Source: Actinacidiphila glaucinigra (GTDB taxonomy: Bacteria > Actinomycetota > Actinomycetes > Streptomycetales > Streptomycetaceae). Taken from it: a stretch of DNA of 64,000 nt. Each line of letters opens with the position of its first letter. The first letter of the stretch is position 1. The translations under genes were made by a program, and so were the position numbers. Shown in pieces: positions 37,430 through 47,283 of this stretch. The notes beneath the pieces were generated by a model, which saw only the letters and a list, made by a program, of their open reading frames with translations, searched no databases and had not been told where the DNA came from. Location: NCBI RefSeq assembly GCF_900188405.1, contig NZ_FZOF01000021.1, positions 79,924-143,923 on the forward strand. Direction: 5' to 3'.

Positions 37430-40400
37430 CTACGATTGGGCGGCCGACGGCAACTCTGTCGGGTTGGCGAGCATCTCGATCTGGGCGTCGCTGAGGATGC
37501 CCTGGTAGGCCCAGACGTCGTCGACGAGACCGGTGTAGTACTCCTTCGCCGTGCCGGCCGACCAGGTCCGGCCGAACTGCAGACCACCGGTGCCGTCGAA
37601 GGGCTTGACGTCCTGCGTGATCGAGGTCGCTTCGTCGGACTGCTGGAGGTCACCGTTGACGTACAGCCGCATTTCGTTGGCGAAGGCGTCGTAGACCACT
37701 GCCACGTGATTCCAGCTGCCATAGCTGCCGTCGAAGCTGAACGAGTGCTCGGCTGTCTTCCACTGCGCCGACGAGCTGTCAACGTCCGGCACGGCGACCT
37801 GCCAGACTCCCGGCGCTGGGCTGCTGGCGTCTTCGGAGTACCCGGTCACGTGCCACCGCAGCGTGAACGCACTGTGATAGGGGCCGGTCGCCTTGCCTTG
37901 CTGGCTCAGAACCGTAATGTCGCAGTCGGCAAGCGCCTTTGGCGCCTGGCACACCGGGCCGGGCCCGCCCATGTCGGTCCAGCCGGCCACCGTGAAGCTC
38001 TGGTTCGAGTGCACTGGCGACAAAGCGGTGTTCGCGTAGCCGCCGGCGTTCAGTTTCAAGTCCCCGGTCCCGACCAGGGGGCTTTCGGTGTCGATCGTCG
38101 CGCCCGCGTTCAAGGTGGCCGGATGCCGGTTGCCGACCGCATCGTCAGGCGTGACGGACGGAGTCCCGGAGGCGGAGTTGAGCATCCACCGGCCGGTCAG
38201 CTGCGGACGCTGCCTGACCGTGTCGGCGGCCTCCGACGCGGTGACCACACGGCCGAAGATCTTGACGTCGTCGACGGAACCCTTCCAGTAGTCGGTGTAA
38301 TTGCCCTGGTACCGGAAGCGGCCTAGTTGCACTCCTGCGTGCGCTTCCCACACCGAGGGGGCCGCCACGGGTGTGCTGGGCACGCCGTTCACGTACAAGG
38401 TGATCTGGTTGGTCTGGGCGTCGAAGACACCCAGTAGATGAGTCCACTCGTTCAGATCGGCTTCCGCGGCGGAGAAGACGCTTTGAAAACTGGGTCCTGT
38501 CGCGTCCTGGTCTGGCAGACGGAAGGCCCACTTCTTACGCGTCACCTCGTAGCCGAGGGTGTAGGCGCCGTTGGACGTGCCGCTCTGGCTGACCGCAGCC
38601 TGATTGCGGGATCCGTCCTCCAGCTTCACCCATGCGGCCACAGAGAAGCTGCGGTTGGTGTCGACCGTTTCGCGGCCCATGGCTCCATAGCCCGTGGCAC
38701 CGTCGAGGTGGATCGCGGTGCTCGCGGCACCGGGAACACCGCTTTGGACGCCACCGTTGAGAGCGAAGTCCTGGGTCTCCCCGAGACCTCGCAGCGGGCC
38801 GACTGAGTCCTCCATCGGCCAGATCGCCATCGCCGGCCGGCCGGACGTCATCACGCCGTCGGTGTAGAGCTGCTGCACACTTGTGGCGGTCGAGGTGCGG
38901 TCCCAGACGCGCAGGTCGTCAATCTGTCCTGCCCACGGATCCGCCCATGCCTTCTTCCACTGCAGCCGGCCGACCTGGAAGTTCCCGCGGGCATTGATCG
39001 CGGTGACCGTCACCGTCGCACCGGGCACCCCGTTCACGTATAGCGTGGCAGTGTGGCCGGAGGCGCTGTAGACACCGGCCAGATGGGTCCACTGCCCCGG
39101 TGTCACCGGCGCATCGGACACCGCCATCTGCGAGTTGATCGTCGCGGTGGAGTCGTCGGTGGTCGGGAACCTCAGCGCCCACTTGTTGGTGGTGCCGCCA
39201 AGGTAGCCGAGCGTGAAACCGCTGTTCTCGTTGCCTGCCTGCGACACCACGGTGCGAGAGGTGTTCAGGTCATCGATCTTCACCCAGGCGGAGACCGTGA
39301 AGTTCATCGGGATATCGACCAGCGCGCCCTCGGACTCCGCATACGCGTCGCTGCCCCTGAGCGTCAGAGCAGAGCCCTCGTGCCCGGCGTCGCCGAGGCT
39401 GGCCCCAGGTCCAAGGTCCAGTTGGTACGCACCACCACGGCCCGCCGCCGTGGTCGCTCCAGCCGCTTCGTCCAGGGCCCATCCGGCCCGCTCGGGCTGC
39501 CCGCGGCGCACCTTGAAGTAATACGTCTCCGGCTGGCTCGGATTGTTGTTGGCGTCCAACGCCTTCACCGACAGGAAATGCAGGCCTTCCTCTGCCGGCA
39601 GGACGCTGATCTTCTGAGCGGCTCCGCCGCTCGTCGTCACCTGGTGCGCCGACGAGGCCGCAGCGTCCAGACCCCACTGATAGGCGACAACGTCGGTGGC
39701 AACAGAGTCGAACGTGAAACTCCCATAGCGGCCGATACCCACCGTCAGTGGCAGCTCGTCAGTCAGTTCGTCCGAGCCCGGGTAGTCCGTGGACGTGACC
39801 TTCGGTCCGTCCGGGGCTGTTGCGTCGTAGTTGAACACGCATCCGGGGTCGGCGTTCCACTTCCCCCACTCAGCGCCGTCCCAGGCACGCACATACCATC
39901 TCACTGTCTTACCCGACGGTACGGCCGTCGTCGGTGGCGTGATCGAGAACTGGGAGCCGGAGTTCTTGAACGACGCACTGGACGGTGTGTTGCCTTCCGC
40001 GCCAGTCGACCACCAGCGCCGCACCATTCCCTTGCCGTCCCCGGCGTCCCACGCGGTGGCGAACTCGGCCCCGATCTTCTCGCCGTTCGGGTCGACCAGC
40101 TTCTTGGCCGTGATCTGCGGCCGGCGGTTGATGCGCACTGCGGTCGACTGACACACCGAGCCGGGAGACATCGACAGGTCCGATGCCACCGGCTGCTTCG
40201 GCGGGAGGTTGTACTTGACACGCAGGTAGGCGTCGTCCGACCAGCGCTTCCAACCATACGGATCGTCCTCGTCGTACGCCTTCAAACCGAACGTGATCGT
40301 CGGCCATGAGGCATTCGCCGCTGTCTGGACGATCGACTTGACCGCAGAGGCGCTGAACTCCACGTCCGCGTCGGGGCAGCCATCGCCCCAGCCATGGGCG

Positions 40401-41734
40401 AACGTCGACTTCTCCAACAGGTTCGTCCAGAAGCCTGAGGCGGTCTGTGCCTTCCAGTCCGTACTCGACTTGATCGCTTTGGTCTGCCACAGCTCGACGG
40501 ACTTGGCGGTGCAGCTGTAGGAGTGGGTCTCGTGGGCCGTGAACGTCGCTTCCAGGATGTGCTGGCCCGCGAATTTCGACGTCGGGAACTGGAAGAACAC
40601 ACGCTTGAGGTCCTTCGGCGCGCAGTACTCCGTGTCACCGCAGTACCCCATACCGAAGTCTGAGTCTCCGGAGTAGTGCCAGAACGAGGTGTCGCTCCAG
40701 TACCGCGATACACCGGCCCAGTCCGGCGCCTTGGGCGTATACACGATCGGGTCGATCACCAGGGGGAACCGGGTCGCCGGCCCGTTCAGGAGTTCCTGGT
40801 CCGGCGTCAGCACCAGGGTGTCCGCATCCGGGTTCACCGCCACGTCCACCGGTGCCATATGTGGAGCCTCGTCCTCGGCGTCCTGTGAGGCAGTGGCCTT
40901 GGAGGTCCTGGCCGAAGCAGACGGTGCCGACAGAGAGTCGCGCGTGGAGTCCCACATCATGGGTGTGGGCGCGGCCAGAAGCACGCTGCCGGTGTCCTCA
41001 TCGACCGCCTGCAGACCACCCGATGCATCCTCGCGGACCTTCAAGCCGTCTGCGTCGATGAGAAGCTTCAACTGCTGCAACTCAGGGTTCTGCGCGGCTT
41101 CCGGCGTGCGCACCACGATCGACTCGGCCACACCGGAATCCTGAGCGGTGACCTTCACATCGACGTCCGGAAGCACAGACTTGTACGTCGCGGTGTCGCC
41201 ATCCAGCACCGGCTCGGGCAGCGGCTTGGGCCACGACAGCCGAAGTTCCCGCCCCGACTGGCGGACCCGAATCAGCGGCTGGTCGCTACCTCCACCGGAG
41301 AACGCCACGTCCAGAGCGGTCGCGGCGGGGGCCACCATCCCGTCGGTCTTGCTCAGGGTCGTATCGATCGGGACCCACTTGCCGCCGCGCAGAGTCCGCA
41401 CCGGCTTCACGTGTTCGACCGCCGTGAAGGATCCGTCCGGCTCCGCGAACACCTCGTTCGCCTCGCCGCGGCGCGACGTCACCTCCACGGACTTACCCGA
41501 CGCCTCGGCCTGCGCGAGGGCCTCGTCCTCCGTCACCACGGCATCGGCGGACTGCGCACCACGCGAGACCGCTGAGGGCGCGGTCTGCTGGGAAACCCCC
41601 GCAGCGTGGGCGGAGCCGCTGAACAGCGGCAGCCCTCCGACCAGCAAGGCCGCAGCGGTCAGACCGCCTAGCGACCGAACGGACCGCCCGCTCCTGCCGC
41701 GTCGGCCTCCACGACTCCACCCCATGATCCCCAC
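37430..41734 (-). CDS. LamG/jellyroll surface protein upstream of RHS toxin
   Basis: About 1434 residues; GTG 41734 is used, ATG 41725 is nearly as good. A signal peptide (LGGLTAAALLVGGLPLFSGS, then AHAA) leads a DNRLRE-type region (TSFWHYSGDSDFGMGYC, LKRVFFQFPTSKFAGQHILE). Fibronectin-like sequence follows (TVRWYVRAWDGAEWGKW), then three LamG/concanavalin-like domains, each with an AWVK or AGW strand and LYVNG: residues roughly 820-1010, 1030-1210 and 1240-1420. Streptomyces RHS genes often follow such a gene, and the two probably form one cell-surface system. The gap to the RHS start is 144 bp. Its exact job (carrier, adhesin or shell) is unknown. Confidence 0.85.
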   Translation of the reverse strand: MGIMGWSRGGRRGRSGRSVRSLGGLTAAALLVGGLPLFSGSAHAAGVSQQTAPSAVSRGAQSADAVVTEDEALAQAEASGKSVEVTSRRGEANEVFAEPDGSFTAVEHVKPVRTLRGGKWVPIDTTLSKTDGMVAPAATALDVAFSGGGSDQPLIRVRQSGRELRLSWPKPLPEPVLDGDTATYKSVLPDVDVKVTAQDSGVAESIVVRTPEAAQNPELQQLKLLIDADGLKVREDASGGLQAVDEDTGSVLLAAPTPMMWDSTRDSLSAPSASARTSKATASQDAEDEAPHMAPVDVAVNPDADTLVLTPDQELLNGPATRFPLVIDPIVYTPKAPDWAGVSRYWSDTSFWHYSGDSDFGMGYCGDTEYCAPKDLKRVFFQFPTSKFAGQHILEATFTAHETHSYSCTAKSVELWQTKAIKSSTDWKAQTASGFWTNLLEKSTFAHGWGDGCPDADVEFSASAVKSIVQTAANASWPTITFGLKAYDEDDPYGWKRWSDDAYLRVKYNLPPKQPVASDLSMSPGSVCQSTAVRINRRPQITAKKLVDPNGEKIGAEFATAWDAGDGKGMVRRWWSTGAEGNTPSSASFKNSGSQFSITPPTTAVPSGKTVRWYVRAWDGAEWGKWNADPGCVFNYDATAPDGPKVTSTDYPGSDELTDELPLTVGIGRYGSFTFDSVATDVVAYQWGLDAAASSAHQVTTSGGAAQKISVLPAEEGLHFLSVKALDANNNPSQPETYYFKVRRGQPERAGWALDEAAGATTAAGRGGAYQLDLGPGASLGDAGHEGSALTLRGSDAYAESEGALVDIPMNFTVSAWVKIDDLNTSRTVVSQAGNENSGFTLGYLGGTTNKWALRFPTTDDSTATINSQMAVSDAPVTPGQWTHLAGVYSASGHTATLYVNGVPGATVTVTAINARGNFQVGRLQWKKAWADPWAGQIDDLRVWDRTSTATSVQQLYTDGVMTSGRPAMAIWPMEDSVGPLRGLGETQDFALNGGVQSGVPGAASTAIHLDGATGYGAMGRETVDTNRSFSVAAWVKLEDGSRNQAAVSQSGTSNGAYTLGYEVTRKKWAFRLPDQDATGPSFQSVFSAAEADLNEWTHLLGVFDAQTNQITLYVNGVPSTPVAAPSVWEAHAGVQLGRFRYQGNYTDYWKGSVDDVKIFGRVVTASEAADTVRQRPQLTGRWMLNSASGTPSVTPDDAVGNRHPATLNAGATIDTESPLVGTGDLKLNAGGYANTALSPVHSNQSFTVAGWTDMGGPGPVCQAPKALADCDITVLSQQGKATGPYHSAFTLRWHVTGYSEDASSPAPGVWQVAVPDVDSSSAQWKTAEHSFSFDGSYGSWNHVAVVYDAFANEMRLYVNGDLQQSDEATSITQDVKPFDGTGGLQFGRTWSAGTAKEYYTGLVDDVWAYQGILSDAQIEMLANPTELPSAAQS

Positions 41735-41823
41735 CCAAGCCTTACGTGATCTTTACGGCGCACGACAAAAACATGGCTGCGCCAAACACCTCAAGACCAC
41801 AAAGACTCCGGGAGCCGTCCTAT

Positions 41824-41907
41824 TTAGGCCGGGGCCTAATCCGGACGACTTTAAGTGCATCAGCACCGGATCTCCGGTAAATGCAGGATGAACGAATGGT
41901 TACCGGA
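41824..41907. promoter_or_regulatory. Two inverted repeats upstream of the LamG-RHS operon
   Basis: TTAGGCC-GG-GGCCTAA (41824-41839) lies about 90 bp before the LamG start, and TCCGGTAA ... TTACCGGA (41873-41880, 41900-41907, 19-nt spacer) lies just beyond. Both are perfect in their arms (7 and 8 bp). They are candidate operators for the toxin operon; the bound regulators are unknown. Confidence 0.4.
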
Positions 41908-42528
41908 TGACTATTGTCTCCCGCGTGAAGCTGTCGAAAATTTCTACCGATCGGGCGCTCCGACTGCGGGTGCATCGCCGCAGGCTTCGGTTCACATGCC
42001 ACACGCAAGATGCAGAGAGGTTACCAACCTTTGAGGTAGTGCTGGGCAATTCTTGACTAAGTCAGCCGCAATACACGGTCGCCAGCAGCAATGACGGACA
42101 CACACCGGTGCGGAGGCGGGCGTGGTACCCGGTTCGGTCGCCCGGCATGGCGCGGCAGGCACTGGCCGGACGCTGCTGACCTGGCTCTTCGGGGATCACA
42201 AACGTCCCGGCCGCCCCGTCGGGCTGGCGCAGCGGCGCCGACCTGCCAGCGGCACTACCTGGGGCGTCAACGGCCGGGCCTTTGAACGTGCATTGCCCGT
42301 CCGTGTGCCATCTGGTGCTGCCCGTCTGAAGCAAGTACCGCAACAACATCCCCGAATCCTCTTTGTGCAGCCCCACAGATCGACACTTCGCCGTTTCCCG
42401 GCCGGTCGCGCTTGTGCCCTAAGGTGTGTCGCGTTATCGCAAACGGGCGCCTTTCCCTGGGCTGCAACTACCGCCGCCGTCGGTGACGGAGCCCAGGGAC
42501 GGCCGAAATCAAAGCGGAAGAACTAGGC
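41908..42528. other. Intergenic, no gene seen
   Basis: The stretch is divergent between the LamG and RDD genes. It contains AT-richer patches that may hold promoters, but no frame with start, ribosome site and family-like sequence. Confidence 0.3.
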
Positions 42529-43122
42529 ATGAATCGACAGCAAGTGTCTCCGGCGGCGGGTGCCGGTGAAGCGCGGAAGCGGATAGAACAGGGAGACCCG
42601 CGCAAAGCCGTCCGCCCTGCGGGCTCGACCACCGTGTATGCCCCCGATGGGGACACGGTGGCCGTACAGCCCGGGGAAACGGTCCTGTCGCTGGCCGGCC
42701 CGGGGCGTCGTACAGTGGCCAAGGCCATCGACTTCGCTGTGTTCTTGATCATCGAGGTCGTGTTGATGTATCTACTGGGCGCAGTCGCCGACTTGGAGGG
42801 CGGCGCCTACTTCCTTCCGCTAATCCTCGTGTCCGTGGCCTGGTGGTCCGCCTACGGTGCGGTTCAACTGCACCTGTGGGGGTGCACACTGGGCAAACGT
42901 GCAGCGGGACTCAGGGTGTACCGCGTCTGGGAGGGCACGACGCTGCCCACGTGGCGGCAGGCGTGGCTCCGCGAAGGGCCTGCGTCCCTCATCTACGTGA
43001 TCCCGGGACTGAATGTGCTGGCAGGCCTGGCCAGAATCGTGAAGCTGCACAAGAACCGGCCCTACCACCACAGCCAGGTCGACTTCGCACCAGGCACCGT
43101 GGTCGTACACCACCTGGGATGA
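42529..43122 (+). CDS. RDD family membrane protein
   Basis: A 197-residue protein; ATG 42529 has GGAAG upstream. A 65-residue polar N-terminus contains a GDTVAVQPGETVLSLAGPGR stretch. The RDD domain follows: GRRTVAKAIDFAVFLIIEVV (R...D), a second helix (FLPLILVSVAWWSAYGAVQ), the conserved LHLWGCTLGKRAAGLRVYRV motif, and a third hydrophobic stretch (GPASLIYVIPGLNVLAGLA). RDD proteins are integral membrane proteins of mostly unknown, possibly transport-related, function. It stands alone. Confidence 0.82.
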   Translation: MNRQQVSPAAGAGEARKRIEQGDPRKAVRPAGSTTVYAPDGDTVAVQPGETVLSLAGPGRRTVAKAIDFAVFLIIEVVLMYLLGAVADLEGGAYFLPLILVSVAWWSAYGAVQLHLWGCTLGKRAAGLRVYRVWEGTTLPTWRQAWLREGPASLIYVIPGLNVLAGLARIVKLHKNRPYHHSQVDFAPGTVVVHHLG

Positions 43123-44169
43123 AACACGCCACCAGCCAGGGCACATCCCTTCCCCAATGAGCTGCCAGCTTCTGCGGGGTCATCCAGCAGTGCACCCGCG
43201 CCAACGGCCCACGAGCTCTACAGGTCAGCGAACGCTCGAGCACCGCTGCGCATACGGTCAAGATCCTTCTAACCTGGACTCGCCAGTGCATAGAGCACCT
43301 CTTCGATGCCTTGGGCCAAAGCACTACCAACCAGTGCGCTGAACGGCCTGCAGGTCGTCCGCCTCCTGCCCCTCGGGTGAGCGGACAGCCCATGAGTCCG
43401 CGAATCGGCACGGGGCTCGCGATAAGCCGGGACCATCGCGGCCCGGCAAGGCTCGGTGACTGGGGCGCCTCCGTGACCCGACGAACCACGCCGTACCCAG
43501 CCGTCACGCGGCGGCCGTATCGCCCCTTGCCCAGGGCGGTGCGGCCGCCGCCTTTGCGTGCGCAACATGTCGCACGAGAGGGGAGGGAACACGAACGACA
43601 CCGCATGGTCCGCCATGGACGACAGCACGTGGGCCGCGAGCGAAACGAGTTGGAGCTTCAGCGACCTGGGCTGAAGCCCACGCAGACGACGACGGCGGAC
43701 CTCACTGCCTGCGGGTGGTGGGCCGGCAGTCACAAACGCCGGACGCTGCCACCCCACTGCGGGAAGAAGTTGGCCAACCCACCAGGACCGGCAAAGACAT
43801 CCAACAGTCGGTGCAGGTCGAAAGGACGAAGATGCACCCGCTGGTGTCACTCACCGGGCGTGATGTGCATCACATGGCCGTGTGTGGGTGTCCATGATGG
43901 GCGACCCACAAACCGCTGAAGACTCGCACAGATGCTGGGAGCCTTCAGCAGACTCGAGGAACCTCTTCGACACGGCGTCCATGATCGCGTTCGCGGGGGC
44001 CCGTCATCCGGACCCGCGTGCAACGGAGTTGGCGGCACCCGGATGTATCGTCTGGCCAAGCACAAGGGAGCCCAACCCAGCCACCTGGCGCCAACCGAGG
44101 GCTGAACGGACTCCCTGAGTGCCACCCTGTCCGAACCGCGTGGAGACGCAAGCACAGAAGAAGGCAGCG
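43123..44169. other. 1-kb stretch without a supported gene
   Basis: Open frames on both strands are antisense shadows or low in complexity, with no ribosome sites and inconsistent codon use. The composition suggests decayed coding DNA, but no family could be recognised. This is one of the longest empty intervals in the window. Confidence 0.3.
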
Positions 44170-44307
44170 ATGCATCTTAGGCACTTCTACTCCCTGGCGA
44201 GCAAGTACCGCCGGACTCTCATGCTGCACATGGCGCGCGGCGCCGCGTACGGTGCTGGCACCACGGCCGTCAGCCTGTTCGCTGTCTGGTGGCAGCGCAC
44301 GCACTAA
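44170..44307 (+). CDS. Small basic protein with one membrane segment
   Basis: ATG 44170 has GAAGG 5 nt upstream and opens a 45-residue protein: MHLRHFYSLASKYRRTLMLH, then ARGAAYGAGTTAVSLFAVWW and QRTH. The N-terminus is basic and the second half is a likely membrane helix. A hairpin terminator starts 16 bp after the stop, which supports a real transcription unit. No family recognised; such small proteins are often missed. Confidence 0.5.
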   Translation: MHLRHFYSLASKYRRTLMLHMARGAAYGAGTTAVSLFAVWWQRTH

Positions 44308-44322
44308 GCCGAGTAGCTGAGC

Positions 44323-44349
44323 GGCCCGCCATCCACGCGATAGCGGGCC
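44323..44349 (+). terminator. Terminator after small membrane protein
   Basis: Arms GGCCCGC (44323-44329) and GCGGGCC (44343-44349), 7 bp perfect with a 13-nt loop, located 16 bp after the stop at 44307. Confidence 0.5.
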
Positions 44350-44610
44350 TCTCGCCGTACTCCGCCGTCTGAAGCGGGAGAAGCCATGTCATGGACGACT
44401 GGTTCAAGCAGAGGCCGGTATGTGCGCTGTGCTGTTGCTGTGATCGTGGATCTAGAAGTCGACGTTGACGATTCCAACCCGACGGATCAACGAGAACGCC
44501 AGTTTCACCGCCCCAGCTCGCGGACTCTGTCCTCGCGCCAACGGTCTGCGGGTCCAGACGCGGTCGGCGGGCCCGTCGTCCTCACAGCAGGCTGGCCGTG
44601 TGGCCGCGGG

Positions 44611-45018
44611 TCAGTAACTGATGACGGCGGTGCCCTTGAAGAGTTCGCCGTCCTCAATCTTTTTCAGCTCAAAATAGTATGAGCCGTTTAGCGGGGCCTG
44701 GAGGAACTCCGCGCGCTGCTTGGCTTTGCAGTTGATCGTCTGTGATCCCATTGCCGTGTCCAAACCCACGCGTGAGCGCCAGAGTGTGACCTTGAGGTTC
44801 TTGGCAGGGGACGCGATACATTTCGTGATCAGGAGTCCGCTCTTGCCCCCATACTTCAGGGGGAAGGGCTTGGTCTCCAGGGTGTGAAGAAATTCGAAGG
44901 ACACGGTCCTGCTGGTCGCGCTCGCGGGCGTACCCTGTCCGAGGACCAGGGTCGCTGCACAGATCGCAGCGGCACCGACACGGATAATCCGTCGCCATGG
45001 ACGTGAATCGATGGGCAC
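44611..45018 (-). CDS. Small secreted protein, unknown function
   Basis: GTG 45018 with AAGGAG 7 nt upstream gives 135 residues. A signal peptide (IIRVGAAAICAATLVLGQGT, then PASA) precedes a soluble domain of about 100 residues: TVSFEFLHTLETKPFPLKYG, LLITKCIASPAKNLKVTLWR, SQTINCKAKQRAEFLQAPLN, GSYYFELKKIEDGELFKGTA. Two cysteines could pair. The beta-rich pattern suggests a small sandwich domain. Higher AT content than the genes around it. No family recognised. Confidence 0.65.
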   Translation of the reverse strand: MPIDSRPWRRIIRVGAAAICAATLVLGQGTPASATSRTVSFEFLHTLETKPFPLKYGGKSGLLITKCIASPAKNLKVTLWRSRVGLDTAMGSQTINCKAKQRAEFLQAPLNGSYYFELKKIEDGELFKGTAVISY

Positions 45019-45199
45019 TTAGCTCTCCTTCCGGGAGTGAGATTTGAGCCTCCCAGGGATCCCGGATTGCAAAAATCCCGCAACCGGGTGAATGTTCGCA
45101 AGTCGAGAGATGGCCACTTCCAGGCCGGCCACCGCCGTGTGCCGTCGTGATTCGGCCGCAAAACCGGGAGCCGGTCAAATCGGTGGTGCGGGGCGACAA

Positions 45200-45536
45200 C
45201 CCAGCCTTCCTTCTGGGTGTTTGTCGATCCATGCCAGGCTGCCGCGGTCCAGGCGGTTGCGGGCGCGGGTGACTGCGACGTAGGCGAGTCGGGCTTCGCC
45301 CTGGTCGATCGGGCCGGGGATCGGGTGGCCGTTCGGGTCGTTCTGGTCGGTGTCCTTGGGTGGGGTGAAGTCGGCGGCGATCCTGACGGCGGGCCATTTC
45401 CCTTGGCCTTGTGGGCGGTGGAGACGGTGACTTCGGCGGTGGACTCGTCGCCAAGCTTGTCGATGGCGTCCAGGATGGTTTCGGTGCCGTGCCGGTCCAC
45501 GAGGTCGGTGAGGGGCTGTAGGTCTCCGCCGGCCGG
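45200..45536 (-). pseudogene. UvrD-type helicase, C-terminal remnant with frameshift
   Basis: Two adjoining frames encode the end of a superfamily 1 helicase: GGDLQPLTDLVDRHGTETIL and ESTAEVTVSTAHKAKG in one, then KWPAVRIAADFTPPKDTDQ and ARLAYVAVTRARNRLDRGSL in the next. The joint at about 45400 lacks one G (AAGGGAAATGG). The last two blocks are helicase motifs V and VI (TAHKAKG and YVAVTRAR). The ATPase N-terminal two thirds are absent, so this is a leftover of an accessory helicase. Confidence 0.75.
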
Positions 45537-45980
45537 GTCGTGGGGCGATCGCAGGGGACGAAGGGCGCGGGCGTGCGCCGTCGACCCGGACCCGCCGGCC
45601 GCCGCTCGGCGACGGCGGCATCACGATCACGCGGCGTTCGTCCACGTCCGCGCCCAGGAAGCGCGGACCCTGGCCCGGTTCCCCGAACCCTTGCCCGGCG
45701 GGGGTGCTGGCGCATCACTCGTATGGGTCGCGTGGCTTGTGCACCCATCTAAGGGGCACACGGCCGCATAGTCGCCCGGCCGGAGGGTTCCCGGGAGTGC
45801 GCTGCCCTCCCCGCTGTACGTTTCACTGCTCCTTGGACGGTGCTCAATGCGCCAACGACGCCATACAGGACCCGTCGTTGTGCTGCGGCTTCATCCGTCC
45901 ACACCGATCCGAGCGCCACGGTCGACTCGCCAGCCGCTCGGTCAGCACGGAAGATGGCTGAAGTGAGTAAGGGAGGAGCG

Positions 45981-46790
45981 ATGGGCAGCCTGGTCGTTGT
46001 AGGAGTGGACGGCTCGTCATCGAGTGATACCGCAGTGGCACAGGCCGCCCGGGAGGGCCAAAGGCGTCATGCGAAGCTCCGTGTGGTGCACGCCTTCAGT
46101 TGGCCGGTCGGGCCCATGTATGCGCCTCTGGACCCCTCGCCCCTCAATCGCATGGCGCACGACGCCGCACAGCTTGCCCGCGGTGTGGCGCCTGGCCTAG
46201 AGGTCACCGGCACTGTGGTGATCGGCGGTGCGGTGTCGGTGCTGACGGCCGAGTCTCGCGCTGCGGACCTGGTAGTCGTCGGTAGCCGCGGCGTAGGGGG
46301 TTTCATCGGCATGCTGCTGGGTTCGACGGCGGTGTCTTTGGCCGCCCATGCCGAGTGCCCGGTGATGGTAGTCCGGGAGGAACCGGATCGCACCGGGCCG
46401 ATCGTGCTGGGCGTCGATGGCTCTTCTCATGGTGAGGAAGCGATCGAATTCGCCTTCGCCGAAGCAGCACGGCGCGGAAGTGAGATCATCGCCATGCACG
46501 CGTGGCTACCGGACTATGCGCCGCCCGGTACGGGCGTGGAGAGCGCGGAGCGTCTGCTGGCCCTGGCACTCGCCGGCCGCAGGGAGAGGTATCCGGACGT
46601 CGCGGTCAGACAAGAAGTGGCGAGCGGCGACACCCGCGAAGTCTTGATCGAGGCGAGCAAGACCGCTCAGCTGATGGTTGTCGGAGCCAGAGGGCGCGGC
46701 GGTTTCACTGGGTTGCTCCTGGGCTCGGTCAGCCAGGTGCTGCTGCACCACGCGCACTGCCCAGTCGCCGTAGTGCGGGGTAAGGCGTGA
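45981..46790 (+). CDS. Universal stress protein (tandem UspA)
   Basis: ATG 45981 is chosen because GGGAGGAG lies 4-5 nt upstream; earlier in-frame starts lack one. The 269-residue protein has two Usp domains. The first opens LVVVGVDGSSSSDTAVAQAA and ends with the ATP-binding VVGSRGVGGFIGMLLGSTAV. The second opens IVLGVDGSSHGEEAIEFAF and ends VVGARGRGGFTGLLLGSVSQ. The G-2x-G-9x-G-S/T pattern is present in both, so ATP binding is likely. Actinobacterial tandem Usp proteins respond to dormancy, hypoxia or envelope stress. A decayed relative lies just downstream on the other strand. Confidence 0.92.
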   Translation: MGSLVVVGVDGSSSSDTAVAQAAREGQRRHAKLRVVHAFSWPVGPMYAPLDPSPLNRMAHDAAQLARGVAPGLEVTGTVVIGGAVSVLTAESRAADLVVVGSRGVGGFIGMLLGSTAVSLAAHAECPVMVVREEPDRTGPIVLGVDGSSHGEEAIEFAFAEAARRGSEIIAMHAWLPDYAPPGTGVESAERLLALALAGRRERYPDVAVRQEVASGDTREVLIEASKTAQLMVVGARGRGGFTGLLLGSVSQVLLHHAHCPVAVVRGKA

Positions 46791-46900
46791 TCACACGCAT
46801 CTTCGTATGCATTACCCCCCGCGGCGACGTGCCGCCGGGACTGACGGAGACCGTGGGGGATGCTAGTCGTTCGTCCGCCCCTGTGAGCTCCGCACGTCGG

Positions 46901-47056
46901 GATCTGCGCCGCGCCATTGGGCACCGAACCCAGAAGCAAGCTGGCAAATCCGCCACGTCCTCGCGCGCCAACCACCGTGAGGTGGGCGGTTTTGCTGGCA
47001 TCGATCAATGCCTCGCGAGCGCTGCCCTGCACCACCGCGTGTCTCACTGCGATGTG
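46901..47056 (-). pseudogene. Universal stress protein remnant
   Basis: HIAVRHAVVQGSAREALIDA followed by SKTAHLTVVGARGRGGFASL and LLGSV matches the C-terminal Usp segment of the neighbouring gene (EVLIEASKTAQLMVVGARGR) but lacks everything before it, and is frameshifted after LLGSV. It lies tail to tail with the intact usp gene, so an inverted duplication or a second usp gene has decayed here. Confidence 0.7.
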
Positions 47057-47283
47057 GGGGGGCGTCTTCCAACAGCCGGCTTCTGCGGGCTGCTCTTGGC
47101 ACGCCATCGGGCGGCGTTGGCGCCGTTCGTCCCGCCGCGGCCCGCCTGCCACCGCTCTTCTTCGGCCTGGTCAACCGGCTCCTCGAGAGAACCTCGTGCA
47201 CGGCTCATACCCAAACAGCAGCCACGGTGACGATGTTTCGATCAAGCATCGTCGCCGCGGCTGCTGCTTGCCTTGAGGCCGCG

